DNA of 39,539 bases from Methylococcales bacterium (GCA_023145835.1 JAGLDH010000069.1:1-39539); one strand, 5' to 3'; positions 17,344 through 27,731 are shown, counted from the first letter of the stretch. Notes: generated by a model from the sequence alone, not told the origin. Translations and numbers: made by a program.

Positions 17344-17386
17344 AATAAAAAACCCAGATATATTTTTCATACCTGGATTTTTATTA
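17344..17386. terminator. Bidirectional rho-independent terminator
   Basis: A hairpin with arms CCCAGATAT and ATACCTGG (one mismatch) is flanked by an A-run on the left and a T-run on the right. It lies between the palindromic element and hemE, where the two genes converge. Both directions have a U-tract, so it likely ends hemE from the right and the glycine-zipper transcript from the left. Confidence 0.75.
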
Positions 17387-17411
17387 TCCTTTCACTTTAA
17401 CTTAGAAAAGT

Positions 17412-18482
17412 CTACTTTAAAGCATGATACTGAGGGCTAAATTCATGCACAGCATCGACCATCGCTTTAACGTGCTCGGGGTTTACATCAGGTAAAATAC
17501 CATGCCCTAAATTAAAAACATGACCAGAGCCTTGTCCATATTTTTGTAAAATTGATTTAACTTTCTCCCTTATCATCTCTGGCTTTCCATACAAGGCAAT
17601 AGGATCCATATTCCCTTGTAATGCAACTTTATCTCCCACTCTAGCCCTTGCTTTGGCAATATCTGTTTGCCAATCCAGTCCTAACGCGCTATATCCTGCT
17701 CCTATCATTTCTTCTAGCCATAGCCCTCCCCCTTTTGTGTAGAAAATAGTAGGGACTTCCTCTCCATTAATATTAGTTTTGAGCAAAGAGCGAACTTGTT
17801 TAGCATAATGTAATGAATATTCATTATAATCTTCAGTAGAAAGCATTCCCCCCCATGTATCAAAAACCATAACGGCTTGTGCGCCTGCTTCTATTTGAGC
17901 ATTCAAGTATAAAGCAACTGATTGAGCAACTTTATCAAGCATAAGATGCATTAATTTAGGCTGTTGATACATCAGGCCTTTAACCTTCTCAAAACTTTTA
18001 CTACTGCCACCTTCTACCATATACGTAGCCAGTGTCCAAGGGCTACCAGAAAAACCAATTAAAGGCACCCTACCTTGAAGGTTTTTTCTAATCAAACTAA
18101 CTGCATCAACAACATACCTTAAATCGATACTAGGGTCAGGAATCGGTAGTTTATGAATATCACTTTCTGTTCTGACAGGGTTATGAAACTTAGGCCCCTC
18201 GCCTTCACTAAAATATAACCCTAACCCCATTGCATCAGGAATTGTAAGAATATCTGAAAATAAAATTGCTGCATCAAAATCAAACCGTTCTAGCGGTTGT
18301 AGTGTAACTTCACATGCTAATTCTGGATTAGTACATAAATCTAAAAAACTTCCTGCTTTTGCTCGAGTTGCTCTATATTCAGGCAGGTAACGTCCAGCCT
18401 GTCTCATCATCCAAACAGGTGTTCTGTCAACAGGTTTCTTAAGCAAGGCTTTAATGAAAATATCATTTTTTAAAGATGTCAT
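17412..18482 (-). CDS. hemE: Uroporphyrinogen decarboxylase
   Basis: A 356-residue enzyme converting uroporphyrinogen III to coproporphyrinogen III in cytoplasmic haem synthesis. Family signatures are [19 protein letters not shown] near the N-terminus and [17 protein letters not shown] in the middle. The active-site Asp lies in [12 protein letters not shown], and FDTWGG and [13 protein letters not shown] are also conserved. Length is normal. It follows damX by seven bases on the same strand, completing the aroK-aroB-damX-hemE set common in gammaproteobacteria, and ends at the bidirectional terminator. Confidence 0.97.
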   Translation of the reverse strand: MTSLKNDIFIKALLKKPVDRTPVWMMRQAGRYLPEYRATRAKAGSFLDLCTNPELACEVTLQPLERFDFDAAILFSDILTIPDAMGLGLYFSEGEGPKFHNPVRTESDIHKLPIPDPSIDLRYVVDAVSLIRKNLQGRVPLIGFSGSPWTLATYMVEGGSSKSFEKVKGLMYQQPKLMHLMLDKVAQSVALYLNAQIEAGAQAVMVFDTWGGMLSTEDYNEYSLHYAKQVRSLLKTNINGEEVPTIFYTKGGGLWLEEMIGAGYSALGLDWQTDIAKARARVGDKVALQGNMDPIALYGKPEMIREKVKSILQKYGQGSGHVFNLGHGILPDVNPEHVKAMVDAVHEFSPQYHALK

Positions 18483-18489
18483 ATTTATA

Positions 18490-20199
18490 TTATTTTTTTA
18501 CCATTTCATGTAACCCTCTAAAGCTTCTTACCCATGCTTTTCTATATCTAGGGGGGAGTGATTTCATTTTTAAAGATGCTGTTGCTACATCTTTAAAAGA
18601 ACCATAGATTACTACAAATTGACTTCCACCCTGCTTTCTTTTCTGAAAAACTTTAAGATCATTTAATTGTTGTGGATAATTTGTTAAGAACCCCTTCACA
18701 GCCCCCCGACTAGATAAAACGATGAGTTGCATTGTGTAGTAGTTTTCAGGTTGCTTTAAGATCCACTGCCTATCACCTTTGTTAGCAGTTTCATTTATTC
18801 TTAGCTTTTCTTTTTTTATAAAAGCTTCAACTTCACTCTTGTTTATGGGGTGTTTAATTGTTTTTTCTAGATTACTTTCTTGCTTGAGAGGAATTACATT
18901 TTTTCTAGTTTTTTCAGTAATATTGATTTCACTAATTCCATTTTGAATGCTCGCATTTTTTTCCCTATCACTCTGATTTACAACAGTTTCTTCAATCTGT
19001 ATCACTTTGTTTTTATCAACCATTACCTTTATTTCGTGCTCATTTTTGTTAACTGAAGTTGTAAAAGGTAATTCTTTATCCAAGGAGTTTTTCTTGATTC
19101 CATCAACTACGTTAGTGGCTTTATTTATATCCTCTGTTCTCTCTTCTGGAATAATTTCTTTGGTGACAACAACCTTATCATTCTCAATGTTTTCAGGTAC
19201 TTGTATCTCTTTCTGTTCATTGTATCGAGAAATTGTTTCTTTACTTTCTTCTACATTACCAAAATCATCCTTAATTTGAGTGCTCTCCTTTTCATTATCC
19301 TTGATATAAGAAGTTGTTTTTTCAGTGCTTTCCATTTCTTGAACTATCTGAAATGAATTTTCTCTCTCTTCATTTTTTTCTTGATTAGGTTTATCAAATA
19401 ATAAAAAACCAGCAAGAGTCAGGACTACAGCAGCAACCAATGTAAATCCAATCCATTTATAGCTCTCAATATTTGTAGGCGTACTCTTAACACCATTTGA
19501 TATTTTAGAAATGATTTGACCCGGTATCCCATGCGTTTCGCTATAAACATATTCAACCAAAGAGTCAGTAACATGATTATATGAAAATGTTGTCCCAGGT
19601 TGGGCAGATAAATTTTTTAAAAAAAGACCACACTGTTTTTTTGTTAAAGGGGGAATTTCAATAAAGTGGCAATTCTCTACTGAAAAATCTGAATCATTTT
19701 TTATCCGTATTTCATCCGGCGTTAAAGAAAATACAATCCTTAAGCATTTATTTTCACTAGCATATTGAATAAGAGTATTTATCAATCCAGGGACAAGTTT
19801 TCCTGCATCGTCAAAAATAATAACGACTTTAAGATTTTGCTGTTCAAGTAAAGGAAAGACCGTAGAAATATTTTGATTTTCACCAGGATAATCAATATGA
19901 TCAATTAATAATTGAAGCAATTGATTTTGAAAACTTTCAAAGCTTATATTTGATGCTCCCTGAATATTCAGAACAGGTAATTCATCTTTATCACATTTTA
20001 TTAATTCTTCTAATAAAGTAGTTTTCCCAATTCCTTTTGGCCCAGAAATGACTAACGATTGCCTAAGATTAGTAATTAAATGAATGAGCAAGTCTAATTT
20101 TTGAGCTCTTTCTATTGATAATAAAGCTGACTCAGTACTTTGTACATTCGGCATATGAATTTTATGAGATCTATAAATAAATGTTAACTTATCCTGCAT
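18490..20199 (-). CDS. damX: DamX-like AAA ATPase with C-terminal SPOR domain
   Basis: A protein of 569 residues from the ATG at 20199, overlapping aroB by 11 bases. A TTG at 20262 or an ATG at 20154 are alternative starts. An N-terminal AAA domain has Walker [10 protein letters not shown] near residue 52 and Walker [11 protein letters not shown] near residue 122. One transmembrane helix (about 246-266) is followed by a ~210-residue periplasmic linker rich in Glu, Lys, Asn, Val and Ile, then a SPOR domain (about 485-560). SPOR domains bind denuded peptidoglycan at the septum, and DamX is a non-essential division protein in E. coli. The gene order supports the assignment. The exact start is uncertain. 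Confidence 0.88.
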   Translation of the reverse strand: MQDKLTFIYRSHKIHMPNVQSTESALLSIERAQKLDLLIHLITNLRQSLVISGPKGIGKTTLLEELIKCDKDELPVLNIQGASNISFESFQNQLLQLLIDHIDYPGENQNISTVFPLLEQQNLKVVIIFDDAGKLVPGLINTLIQYASENKCLRIVFSLTPDEIRIKNDSDFSVENCHFIEIPPLTKKQCGLFLKNLSAQPGTTFSYNHVTDSLVEYVYSETHGIPGQIISKISNGVKSTPTNIESYKWIGFTLVAAVVLTLAGFLLFDKPNQEKNEERENSFQIVQEMESTEKTTSYIKDNEKESTQIKDDFGNVEESKETISRYNEQKEIQVPENIENDKVVVTKEIIPEERTEDINKATNVVDGIKKNSLDKELPFTTSVNKNEHEIKVMVDKNKVIQIEETVVNQSDREKNASIQNGISEINITEKTRKNVIPLKQESNLEKTIKHPINKSEVEAFIKKEKLRINETANKGDRQWILKQPENYYTMQLIVLSSRGAVKGFLTNYPQQLNDLKVFQKRKQGGSQFVVIYGSFKDVATASLKMKSLPPRYRKAWVRSFRGLHEMVKK

Positions 20200-21268
20200 A
20201 ATTATACAGTGTCTGCTCAAGAAGCGACTGATTAACGCTAATTGGTAAAGTTGCTTCACCAATTGACTTAAGTAAAATCAATCTTATTTCTCCATCCACA
20301 TTTTTTTTATCTACAGTCATTAAATCTATAAACTGAGCAACATTCATTTCTTTAGGGGGGTTAACAGGTAATCCTGTTGTTTTTAATAAAGAAATAATTC
20401 TTTCCATATCCACATTAGATAGCCACCCCATTCTTTTGGAGAGATCCGCTGCATATCCAATTCCTATTGAGACAGCCTCACCATGAAGATAAGTCCCATA
20501 GCCCATTCCTGTTTCAATCGCATGTCCAAATGTATGACCCAAATTTAATGTTGCACGAATACCAGATTCAAATTCATCTTCTGCAACAATCTCAGCTTTA
20601 TTATTGCATGACCGTTCTATCACATAAGTAAGTGCTGACTTATCTCGAGCAAGTAGCTGTGCTATGTTTTTTTCTAACCATTTAAAAAATTCTACATCTC
20701 GAATCAAACCATATTTTATGACTTCAGCAAGACCGGCTACCAACTGTCTATCATCAAGTGTATCTAGCACATCCATATCAGCTATTACACACTGCGGCTG
20801 ATAAAAAGCACCTATCATATTTTTCCCTAAAGAATGATTAACGCCTGTTTTCCCTCCAACAGATGAGTCAACTTGAGCTAACACTGTTGTTGGGATTTGT
20901 ATAAAGGGAATACCTCTTTGATAACATGCTGCTGCAAACCCGCCCATATCACCTACTACACCACCACCTAGTGCAATTAATGTCGCATTCCGACTATATT
21001 TATTCTCCAGTAAACAATCAAAAATTTTATTAATAAATTCTAATGTTTTATATTGCTCACCATCAGGAAGCTCAATCGTCTCTACTTGAAACTGTTCTAA
21101 ATTTTTTTGTAAATAAGATAAATAGTAAGGCGCTACAGTCACATTTGTTACAATCAAAACTTGCTTGGATTTGATGTGATTTACTAACAGATCCTTCTGC
21201 ATTAACAATTCTGTTCCAATATAAATTGGATAGCTTTTTTCTTTTAACTCAACCCGCAACTCTTTCAT
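20189..21268 (-). CDS. aroB: 3-dehydroquinate synthase
   Basis: A 359-residue NAD- and zinc-dependent enzyme that makes 3-dehydroquinate from DAHP, step two of the shikimate pathway. Visible are the NAD-binding stretch [45 protein letters not shown], and the zinc-site histidines in GHTFGHAIE and YLHGEAV. Length is standard. It begins six bases after aroK on the same strand and overlaps damX at its 3' end, so the genes are co-transcribed. Confidence 0.97.
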   Translation of the reverse strand: MKELRVELKEKSYPIYIGTELLMQKDLLVNHIKSKQVLIVTNVTVAPYYLSYLQKNLEQFQVETIELPDGEQYKTLEFINKIFDCLLENKYSRNATLIALGGGVVGDMGGFAAACYQRGIPFIQIPTTVLAQVDSSVGGKTGVNHSLGKNMIGAFYQPQCVIADMDVLDTLDDRQLVAGLAEVIKYGLIRDVEFFKWLEKNIAQLLARDKSALTYVIERSCNNKAEIVAEDEFESGIRATLNLGHTFGHAIETGMGYGTYLHGEAVSIGIGYAADLSKRMGWLSNVDMERIISLLKTTGLPVNPPKEMNVAQFIDLMTVDKKNVDGEIRLILLKSIGEATLPISVNQSLLEQTLYNYAG

Positions 21269-21274
21269 ATCAAT

Positions 21275-21799
21275 CTAATGAGTTTTGTTATATTCATTCA
21301 AAATATTTTGCACTACCGTTTTGCTCTGCATCACACTTGTTTCTATTGTATAGTCTGCGCACGCTAAATAATACTCTTCCCTTTCTGCAAACAATGTCTC
21401 AATACGCTCTCTTGGATCACTCGTATTAAGTAAAGGCCGCTGATTATCTCTCTTGGTTCTTTGCAATATTTTATCTACAGAACATTGCAAATAAACAATA
21501 AAACCATTTTCTTTCAATGCATTGCGGTTTTCCTCTCTTAAAATAGCTCCTCCACCTGTTGCCAATACTATTCCATCAATTTGGGTTAACTCTTGAATCA
21601 TGTTCAGCTCTCGGGTTCTAAACCCATCTTCACCCTCATATTCAAATATCGTTGGAATATCAACCCCAGTTTGTTCTTCTATTGCTTTGTCGCTGTCATA
21701 AAAAGGCAAACGTAATGAAGTTGCCAGCTGTCGACCAATAGTTGTTTTACCTGCTCCCATTAAACCAATCAAATAAATATTTTCTGTTTGTTTCCTCAT
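21275..21799 (-). CDS. aroK: Shikimate kinase
   Basis: A 174-residue kinase that phosphorylates shikimate with ATP. The Walker A motif GLMGAGKTTIG is at residues 13-23, the shikimate-binding Asp is in FYDSDKAIEEQTG, the Arg in DGFRTRE, and LATGGGAI is the conserved Gly loop; the lid Arg lies in QRPLL. Length and order are typical. A GAGG site lies 12 bases upstream of the ATG. It is the first gene of aroK-aroB-damX-hemE. Confidence 0.96.
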   Translation of the reverse strand: MRKQTENIYLIGLMGAGKTTIGRQLATSLRLPFYDSDKAIEEQTGVDIPTIFEYEGEDGFRTRELNMIQELTQIDGIVLATGGGAILREENRNALKENGFIVYLQCSVDKILQRTKRDNQRPLLNTSDPRERIETLFAEREEYYLACADYTIETSVMQSKTVVQNILNEYNKTH

Positions 21800-22041
21800 C
21801 CTTAAACCTCAATTGGACGCTATTTTATAAAATTTTTTTGTATACTCCGCGCGGTTAAGAATAATGACTTAAAAACGCACAAAGCTTGATGTAAGATTTT
21901 ACTTGCACAATAACACTTAATTATTTCAATTACTTTTTATACTATAAAGGATAAAGCAATTCTTAAATACGACAAAATGATTACTCTCTTAAATATTTAT
22001 CCAGCTTTTAAAACTATTAAGCCTTAATTAAAAAAACCAAT
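21800..22041. other. Intergenic region upstream of aroK
   Basis: A gap of 242 bases between the pilQ terminator and aroK. No frame codes for a recognisable protein. It presumably holds the aroK promoter on the minus strand; I do not see a clear -35/-10 pair. A GC-rich eight-base palindrome, CCGCGCGG (around 21849-21857), stands out from the AT-rich surroundings. Confidence 0.4.
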
Positions 22042-22070
22042 AAAAAAAGGGGCATTATGCCCCTTTTTTT
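22042..22070 (-). terminator. Rho-independent terminator of pilMNOPQ
   Basis: A perfect palindrome GGGGCATTATGCCCC (22049-22063) is flanked by seven A on one side and seven T on the other, so it can work in both directions. It lies 25 bases past the pilQ stop and separates the pil operon from aroK. Confidence 0.92.
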
Positions 22071-22094
22071 AAGCTTATTATAGTTTATCCTTGA

Positions 22095-24416
22095 TTATCT
22101 AGCAGATAAACTATCTTTTATTATTTTTGGAGTCACAAAAATCAATAACTCTCTTTTTCTATCACTTTCTATGTTCTTTTTAAACAAAAACCCAATACCC
22201 GGTAAATCTGCCAAGAAAGGTACTTTGAAAACATTTTTCCCTGACTCACCTTCATACACCCCCCCTAATACAATAGTTTCTCCATCTTTTACTCGAACAA
22301 TAGTCTCTATTTCTCTTTTCTCAATACTCCTAGTATTAACTTTAGGATTATCTTTTTTGATTAATAAATCCATAATGACATCACCATCAGGTGTAATCTG
22401 AGGCGTTACATTTAATTCAAGCACCGCATCAACTAGTTCAGTTTGTGTTCCTTTATCACTCACTGTTTCATAAGGTATTTGTATACCTTGCTTAATAAAA
22501 GCAAGTTCTCTATCAGAAGTCATTACTCTAGGGTTTGCCAGTATCTCTCCTCGTTCATCATTTTCTAATGCAGATAATTCTAAATTTAATACGTAATCAG
22601 CTGCTCGTGCTAAGGTCATCCCTAATGCTCCAACAGGGTGACCATTAATTGCATTTGCGCCTAAATCAACCAAATAACCTGCACCATCCGGAACAGATAC
22701 ATGAGAACCACTTGAATCAGGAACCAATTCACCAAATGTAGTTGACCCGGCTCCCATGGCAAAAACTTTGCCCGAACCAATTTCCGCTGCTTTTGCTATA
22801 CCAAACTTAACACCTATTTCTTGACGAAAATCAGTATCAGCGGTTACTACTCTCGCTTCAATCATCACTTGTCGAACAGGAACATCAAGAATACGAACCA
22901 TTGCTCTAATTTCTTCAAGCTGCTTAGCTGTATCTTTGACGATAATAGTATTTGTTCTTCCATCGACAGTAGAACTACCTCTTTCCGACAAGACACCTTG
23001 CGTTTCATTTTTTTCAGATCTTCTTGACCTGTTCGCCGTTGAGTTGTTTCCACTAAAAATTCCTGATGAGCCTCCTCCTGAATTAGAACCTGGACCAGTT
23101 CTAGAGCTCGTCTGCTTCATTTGAGTAATCGATTTAACAACATTTGATCCTGTCAATATAACTTGAATATCTTCAGCTTTTGCAAAATTAATCTGGATAT
23201 ACTCTGTTCTTAATGGTTCAAGCTGTGCAACTACTTTTTTTGCCTCTAACTCTTCTTTCTCAATTTTAGTTATTTCAGTCGCTGGAGCCACTAGAACTAC
23301 ATTACCCATTTTCCTTTTTGCTAAACCTTTAGACTTTAAAATCAAATCCAGAGCTTGATCCCAAGGCACATCATTTAATCGTAAAGAAACATTTCCTTTA
23401 ACTGTATCGGCTGCAACAATATTAAGTCCTGTAAAATCAGCAAGGATTTGTAAAACAGATCTAACTTCAATATCTTGAAAGTTAAATGTTAATTTTTTAC
23501 CCGTATAAGGAAATTTCTTTTTTAGTTTTTCTTCTTTTTCAGCTTTACTCATTGGATAAAAATCGACTGCAAGTACGCCATCGGACTGATAAGAGGAATA
23601 ATCAAAATTGTTATCTGCCGTTGTTACCGTCAAAGACACGCCTCTCCCGTATGGCTGCGCATCAATTCTTTGTACAGGAGTAGCAAAATCCGAGACATCA
23701 AAACTTTTAATCAAATTTGAAGGCAATTTAGTGTTAAGAAAATTCAGAATAATTTTCCCACCTTGTTCCGTTACGTCAACCATTGTATTTGCTGATGAAA
23801 GGCTAACGAGTATTCGTCCTTCTCCTTTAACTCCTCGTCGAAAATCAATATTCTCAATGGTCTGTTTGGGCAATAAGCTTGTTACATCACTGTTATTTTT
23901 TTTCAATTTCCGTGGTTTTACTGAGGCGACCGACTTACTTGCATGAGTTGGTTTCAAAATGATATAAGCTTTATCCCCCTCTGTTTTAACCTCAGGAGAG
24001 ACTGATTCGACTAAATTAACAACAACTCTTGTTCGCCCAGCTGCTTCTACGACATAGACAGCTTTAACAGCGCCCTGGTTTACTGGAAACATTTTTTTCT
24101 TTAAATTACTATGTACACCAGAAAAATCAAGAGAAATTCTTGCAGGATTATCTGTTTGAAAGACTTTTGGAGCATCAACCTCACTATCAAAACTCAGTGC
24201 AATCTGTACTTTATCTCCTGATAGAGAGGAAAAGTTCAAGTCGGTAATCGCTTTATTATCAACCCACACATTCGTATTTGTTGAGGAAGTTAGACCCGAA
24301 ATAGCTGGGTTAGCAGCAAAAACGGAGGTAGCTTGTATTAGTAATAAACCTACCGCAATTCCACTATTGCGACATAGTTTTTGTAATTTTATCGTTTTAT
24401 TATTTTTCATACTCAT
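22095..24416 (-). CDS. pilQ: Type IV pilus secretin
   Basis: A 773-residue outer-membrane secretin through which the type IV pilus passes. It has a signal peptide, an AMIN peptidoglycan-binding domain (about residues 55-150), a second AMIN-like domain (about 185-290), an STN/N0 domain (about 305-380), an N1 domain with a ~60-residue Ser/Gly/Asn/Arg-rich insert near 430-490, and the C-terminal secretin domain ending with FKVPFLADLPGIGFLFKK and LLIFVTPKII. Two AMIN domains are a known variation in gammaproteobacterial PilQ. It is the last gene of pilMNOPQ and is followed by a strong terminator. Confidence 0.96.
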   Translation of the reverse strand: MSMKNNKTIKLQKLCRNSGIAVGLLLIQATSVFAANPAISGLTSSTNTNVWVDNKAITDLNFSSLSGDKVQIALSFDSEVDAPKVFQTDNPARISLDFSGVHSNLKKKMFPVNQGAVKAVYVVEAAGRTRVVVNLVESVSPEVKTEGDKAYIILKPTHASKSVASVKPRKLKKNNSDVTSLLPKQTIENIDFRRGVKGEGRILVSLSSANTMVDVTEQGGKIILNFLNTKLPSNLIKSFDVSDFATPVQRIDAQPYGRGVSLTVTTADNNFDYSSYQSDGVLAVDFYPMSKAEKEEKLKKKFPYTGKKLTFNFQDIEVRSVLQILADFTGLNIVAADTVKGNVSLRLNDVPWDQALDLILKSKGLAKRKMGNVVLVAPATEITKIEKEELEAKKVVAQLEPLRTEYIQINFAKAEDIQVILTGSNVVKSITQMKQTSSRTGPGSNSGGGSSGIFSGNNSTANRSRRSEKNETQGVLSERGSSTVDGRTNTIIVKDTAKQLEEIRAMVRILDVPVRQVMIEARVVTADTDFRQEIGVKFGIAKAAEIGSGKVFAMGAGSTTFGELVPDSSGSHVSVPDGAGYLVDLGANAINGHPVGALGMTLARAADYVLNLELSALENDERGEILANPRVMTSDRELAFIKQGIQIPYETVSDKGTQTELVDAVLELNVTPQITPDGDVIMDLLIKKDNPKVNTRSIEKREIETIVRVKDGETIVLGGVYEGESGKNVFKVPFLADLPGIGFLFKKNIESDRKRELLIFVTPKIIKDSLSAR

Positions 24417-24430
24417 TATGTAACCCTTAA

Positions 24431-24979
24431 TTACTCAACCAGCTGTAATGAAGCTTGCTGCTCAATCCACGAACCTGGTTTATCGAGAACTATCTCCATC
24501 AATTCCACTCTATCCCCTAAAATCCGTATAATTTCACCGTAATTCCGCCCCATATAATTTCCTTTCCGAATGCGGTGTATCGTTCCATCACTTGCTTTTA
24601 TTAATCCCCATAATCTTTCATCCATTGTTAGTGTTCCTACCATTTGCAATGTATCTAAAGGATAAGATTCTAATTCTTCTTTTCTTCGTGTCGTATCGGG
24701 TACAATCCCCGTACCCGAAGAAATATCGATAGGTTCTTCTTCCTCAACTTTTTCCACATGCCGAAAAGGATCTCTTAAACCTTCCGGATTAAAAACAAAA
24801 GGCTCAACTACTGCTATTTCAGGTAACGCTTGAATTGGCCCTTTGGGCTTAGCTTTTACACTTGCAATATACTGTGTTAAATCACTAACATCGTCATTAA
24901 CACAGCCAGCCAAAGCTAGAGAAAACAAACAAAAACAACCCCATCTCATACTCATTTTAATTTCAGTTAAGGTCATCAT
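24431..24979 (-). CDS. pilP: Type IV pilus assembly lipoprotein
   Basis: A 182-residue inner-membrane lipoprotein with a lipobox LAGC at residues 23-26 (lipidated Cys26). The C-terminal beta-sandwich follows, with DPFRHVE, LDTLQMVGTLTMDERLWGLIKA and YGEIIRI, typical of PilP. It links the PilNO inner-membrane complex to the PilQ secretin. Two Met codons start the frame, and further Mets at 9 and 11 are alternatives with a shorter signal peptide. The start overlaps the pilO stop by one base. Confidence 0.95.
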   Translation of the reverse strand: MMTLTEIKMSMRWGCFCLFSLALAGCVNDDVSDLTQYIASVKAKPKGPIQALPEIAVVEPFVFNPEGLRDPFRHVEKVEEEEPIDISSGTGIVPDTTRRKEELESYPLDTLQMVGTLTMDERLWGLIKASDGTIHRIRKGNYMGRNYGEIIRILGDRVELMEIVLDKPGSWIEQQASLQLVE

Positions 24980-25617
24980 TATTTCCGCCTATTTTTTTTC
25001 TTTTTCTTAATCACGCCGGACTCTTCGTTATACGTTTTAATAATTGCATTCATTGTCAATAAAGAATCCTTGCTTTTAGAATCTTTATCTTTTGATTCTT
25101 TATTTGGCGAAATAGCAACATTATGTACAGTGACAATTCGAGGTAGAGAAGCTAATCCACTAACAAAAAGTCCAATCTCTTCATATTTACCAATCACTTT
25201 TATATCTATAGGTAATTCAGAATAAAAATCTTTTCTAATTGTTGCTGCTGGTTTAAAAAGTCGAAACTCTAAGCCACTTGCTAACCCTGTTTGAGAGATA
25301 TCAATTAATAAATTGGCCACTTCAGCTTGAGTAGGCATTTGCTTAATCATTTCGCCTAAAGAAACTTCTATTTGTGTAAGTTGTTCTCTATAGTCAACTA
25401 GGTTAATAGCCTTCTTTTGCTTATTTTTAAATGATTTTTTTAATTCTGTTTCTTTAATTTCAAATTGATCCAACTCATTAAGTTGATCAATCGTAATATA
25501 ATAAATACCAACACCTGCAACAAAGATCGAAACTAAAACTATCGTTGCAATTTTTATCGGCAAAGGCCAAGAACCTGCTACATTAAAATCCCAATTAACT
25601 TCAGATAAATTTATCAT
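24979..25617 (-). CDS. pilO: Type IV pilus inner-membrane protein PilO
   Basis: A 212-residue bitopic protein: one transmembrane helix near residues 22-42, a coiled coil (about 45-90) and a periplasmic ferredoxin-like domain with MPTQAEVANLLIDISQTGLASG, characteristic of PilO. It heterodimerises with PilN. The C-terminal tail has an unusual Lys/Ser/Asp run and ends in KKKKKNRRK. It overlaps pilN by four bases (ATGA) and pilP by one. Confidence 0.95.
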   Translation of the reverse strand: MINLSEVNWDFNVAGSWPLPIKIATIVLVSIFVAGVGIYYITIDQLNELDQFEIKETELKKSFKNKQKKAINLVDYREQLTQIEVSLGEMIKQMPTQAEVANLLIDISQTGLASGLEFRLFKPAATIRKDFYSELPIDIKVIGKYEEIGLFVSGLASLPRIVTVHNVAISPNKESKDKDSKSKDSLLTMNAIIKTYNEESGVIKKKKKNRRK

Positions 25618-26186
25618 TTTTTTCCACTTGATTTTACTGGCTGACTTCCTTTTTGTTTAGCCAGCATAGAAAATTTGTTGTACTGACCATTTTTTTCCTT
25701 ATTTTTACCTTTAATCTCTTTTAATAGAGGAGATTCAAGCCATAAGGAATTATCAATTCCTCGCATATAAGCAGATACTCGGGCATTTGACTTAGCACTG
25801 CCCGTAAAAGCAAGGTCTTTCCCCGTTTGGACAAATTTATTAAGAAACACACCTTCTGGTGTACTTATCGACAATTCCTCAAACAAATGGACAATCTGAG
25901 GACGACTTTCTTGTAGTTGTTGAATCACTTCAATTTTAGTTAATAATTGGCTTTTTTTTTGTTCAATATCTTTGATTTCTGTAATTTTTTTATCAACTAT
26001 CAGAATCTCATCTTTAACCATTTTATTTCGTCGCTGTTGATGCTCTTTCATATTTTCAATATACAAATATCCCAAAGAAAATAACAAACACGTCACTACA
26101 ACAGCTAAACCAATACTAGTTACAAAATCTTTTTGTTTTTGTTGACGAAGTCCATCTCGCCATGGAAGTAAATTAATTTTTGCCAT
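25614..26186 (-). CDS. pilN: Type IV pilus inner-membrane protein PilN
   Basis: A 190-residue bitopic protein. The short cytoplasmic N-terminus AKINLLPWRDGLRQ carries the INLLPWR motif that docks into PilM. One helix (about 24-43), a coiled coil and a small periplasmic domain follow. It overlaps pilM by one base (TAATG) and pilO by four. The family and its position are unambiguous. Confidence 0.95.
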   Translation of the reverse strand: MAKINLLPWRDGLRQQKQKDFVTSIGLAVVVTCLLFSLGYLYIENMKEHQQRRNKMVKDEILIVDKKITEIKDIEQKKSQLLTKIEVIQQLQESRPQIVHLFEELSISTPEGVFLNKFVQTGKDLAFTGSAKSNARVSAYMRGIDNSLWLESPLLKEIKGKNKEKNGQYNKFSMLAKQKGSQPVKSSGKK

Positions 26187-27247
26187 TAATCAAAACTCCT
26201 TAGTGCCAATCCACATGCAATCATCATTGAAGGGGCATCATTACTTAAACTCTGCGGTTTTACTTTCTTAGAAAGTGCCATATTAATAAAAGGGTTGGCC
26301 ACATAAGCTGATATACCCAGATCTTTTTCAACCAATTTTTCTAACCCAGCTATTGATGAACATCCTCCCGCGAGAACAATAGTGTTAACAGCTCTATTCG
26401 CGCTTGAGGAAATGAAAAACTGTAAGGATCGAGAGATTTGCTGAACAACCGCTTTTTTGAAGGGATCAAGCACATCTGAATTATAATTGTCTGGCAGTCC
26501 ACCATGTTTTTTCGCTAACCCAGCTTCTTCATACGATAAGCCATAACGGCGCTGAATTTCTTCAGTTAACTGCTTCCCGCCAAAACTTTGTTCACGTGTA
26601 TAAATTGATCGAGAATTATGTATTACATTCATTGTTGACATCGTTGCGCCTAGGTCAACAATCGCCACCGTCTGCTCCTTTTTTACATTAGGTATTTGTT
26701 CTGATAACACTGAGAATGCATTTTCTATTGCAAAAGCTTCAACATCTACAATCGCTGCTTTTAGCCCCGCCATAGCTAACGCCTCAACTCTGTCTTCTAC
26801 GTTTTCACGCCTTGATGCAGCTAACAACACATCAACCATTTCTGGGTTATCTTCCGTCACACCTTGTACTTCAAAATCCAGATTGACTTCATCCAGAGAA
26901 TAAGGAATATATTGATCAGCCTCAACCAATATTTGATCTTCCATCTCATCTTCAGTTAAAGATGCAGGCATCTGAATAACCTTTGTCATTATGGATGAAC
27001 CAGAAACAGCAACACATGCTTGCTTTGTCTTTGTCCCTGCTTGCTTAACAGCTGCTTTAATTGCATTAGCAATCACTTCAATATCAGTGATACTTCTATC
27101 AACAACAGCATCTAAGGGCAAAGGAGCAACAGCATAGCTCTCAACTTTATATCGAGACCCAGATTGACTCAATTCCAATAATTTAACTGCAGCTGTACTT
27201 ATATCAACACCAAGGACAGCAGATTGCCCTCTATTTAACCAGTTCAT
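26186..27247 (-). CDS. pilM: Type IV pilus assembly ATPase-like protein PilM
   Basis: A 353-residue cytoplasmic, actin/FtsA-like protein that binds the PilN N-terminus and anchors the pilus alignment complex. Visible are the nucleotide-phosphate loop VLGVDISTAAVKLLE, the second phosphate region AIVDLGATMSTMNV, and the adenosine motif IVLAGGCSSIAGL. Length matches the family. It is the first gene of pilMNOPQ, with every gene overlapping or nearly touching the next. Confidence 0.96.
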   Translation of the reverse strand: MNWLNRGQSAVLGVDISTAAVKLLELSQSGSRYKVESYAVAPLPLDAVVDRSITDIEVIANAIKAAVKQAGTKTKQACVAVSGSSIMTKVIQMPASLTEDEMEDQILVEADQYIPYSLDEVNLDFEVQGVTEDNPEMVDVLLAASRRENVEDRVEALAMAGLKAAIVDVEAFAIENAFSVLSEQIPNVKKEQTVAIVDLGATMSTMNVIHNSRSIYTREQSFGGKQLTEEIQRRYGLSYEEAGLAKKHGGLPDNYNSDVLDPFKKAVVQQISRSLQFFISSSANRAVNTIVLAGGCSSIAGLEKLVEKDLGISAYVANPFINMALSKKVKPQSLSNDAPSMMIACGLALRSFD

Positions 27248-27319
27248 TCATGAACCCTTTTGATAAAATAAAAATTGAATATATATTCACTTCTAAAATG
27301 CTTATTTAATATTATGGAC

Positions 27320-27349
27320 ATTATAAAAACAGACTCTGTCAGTTATGAA
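27320..27349 (-). promoter_or_regulatory. Candidate pilM promoter
   Basis: On the minus strand, TTCATA (27349-27344) and a perfect TATAAT (27325-27320) are 18 bases apart. This would place the start about 65 bases before the pilM ATG. The -35 is poor, so it is only a candidate. Confidence 0.3.
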
Positions 27350-27567
27350 GTTTCTCTACATTCCGGTCTAATTTTCATCACCCAGTAACAATCAGAGTTA
27401 CTTTAGTAGCAAAGTATAGTAGTCTTTTTATTTTTTACTTTAAATGAAGCTTTTTTTAAGAGACCAACAAATTTAATCTTTTAATTTCAAAATGTTAAAA
27501 ATTTTTTTTTGTTTACACTCCCTTAATATCCAGGTGTTTTATGAATATATAGAACATAAAAACTGTT

Positions 27568-27590
27568 AAAAAACCGCCATTAAGGGCGGT
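27568..27590 (-). terminator. Orphan rho-independent terminator, minus strand
   Basis: Stem ACCGCC/GGCGGT with a six-base loop. Read on the minus strand it is followed by six T, a strong terminator; on the plus strand there is no T-run. No annotated gene upstream on that strand would use it, since the closest minus-strand gene to the right is gltA at 30540. It may end a small RNA. Confidence 0.7.
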
Positions 27591-27731
27591 ACTATCAAGT
27601 GTTATAGTCACTATCACATCTCAAACTTCACAATTTTCAACATTGATTTTTCTCTTTTTCAGATTAGCTTGTATAATTGTTCTAGTGAATTTCGATTGCT
27701 AATAACGCAGGATAATTTCAAAAGCAGTTGC

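Noticed and set aside
22821-23946. Several open frames opposite pilQ
   Set aside because: They are antisense to a conserved secretin and have no recognisable product.
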